Source: Candidatus Vogelbacteria bacterium
GTDB taxonomy: Bacteria; Patescibacteria; Paceibacteria; UBA9973; UBA12445
NCBI GenBank assembly: GCA_016201425.1
Contig: JACQCW010000098.1
Span: 1-22,634, forward strand
DNA length: 22,634 nt
Direction: 5' to 3'
Shown: in pieces, positions 22,581 to 22,634 of the stretch
Layout: each line of letters starts with the position of its first letter
Position numbering within the stretch: the stretch's first letter is position 1
Program-made: the position numbers and the translations under genes
The notes under the pieces: model-generated
Database searches by the model: none
The model's input: the letters and a program-made list of their open reading frames with translations, nothing else
Told to the model about the DNA's origin: nothing

Positions 22581-22634
22581 TTAGTTGCCCTCGTCGTCGT
22601 CATCCTCGTCGTCGTCACCCAAGAGGTCTGAGTC
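22581..22634 (-). CDS. Unidentified protein, acidic C-terminal tail (5' truncated)
   Basis: The minus strand is open from the window edge to a TAA (22583-22581). Its last 17 residues read D-S-D-L-L-G-D-D-D-E-D-D-D-D-E-G-N, a strongly acidic tail. Such tails occur on many proteins and do not identify a family. The terminator just downstream and the GAC/GAG codon run support a real coding end. With so little sequence, a function cannot be proposed. Confidence 0.55.
   Translation of the reverse strand, partial: DSDLLGDDDEDDDDEGN

Overview
The window looks like a piece of a chromosome from the Candidate Phyla Radiation (Patescibacteria). The grounds are: moderately AT-rich DNA, compact genes that often overlap, the usual UGA/UAA stops, very few Shine-Dalgarno sequences, and a type IV secretion-like locus (split VirB4, PrgI, two-helix pilin, TrbL/VirB6-like protein, large secreted proteins) of the sort found in that group. 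The class (Parcubacteria, Microgenomates, WWE3 or other) cannot be settled from the sequence alone. No rRNA, tRNA, IS or CRISPR was seen.

Layout. 1-1024: the end of a UvrD/PcrA-type helicase followed after one base by rsmA (16S rRNA dimethyltransferase). 1075-14330: an extended -10 promoter, then eleven closely packed plus-strand genes forming a type IV secretion-like operon: membrane-anchored protein, 1068-residue secreted protein with cysteine-rich tandem repeats, TrbL/VirB6-like membrane protein, cytoplasmic protein, PrgI, VirB4-N-like protein, VirB4 ATPase, small membrane protein, Ig-like secreted protein, pilin, and a membrane-anchored propeller-like protein. No VirD4, VirB8-10, VirB11 or relaxase is seen. 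14317-15514 (minus): yidC, rnpA, rpmH, overlapping by single bases. 15515-17362: dnaA between two intergenic regions carrying DnaA-box-like sites; the dnaA-dnaN interval is the likely replication origin. 17363-18724: dnaN and a small DciA/DUF721-like gene. 18717-21251 (minus): class A penicillin-binding protein. 21331-22536: tyrS, divergent from the PBP gene, with promoters sharing a -35 box. 22537-22579: bidirectional hairpin terminator. 22581-22634: the acidic tail of an unidentified minus-strand gene.

How it works together. The centre is the conserved bacterial origin cluster (rpmH-rnpA-yidC / dnaA-dnaN). Sampled rows show C over G on the plus strand left of dnaA and G over C right of dnaN, as expected if replication starts here. 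The secretion operon lies just left of the origin and is transcribed toward it. The least explained items are the secretion locus with its unusual surface proteins, and a palindromic DNA element sitting in frame inside two protein genes (rsmA and the gene at 7568) and read in different frames. Similarity statements rest on motif recognition by eye; no searches were run.
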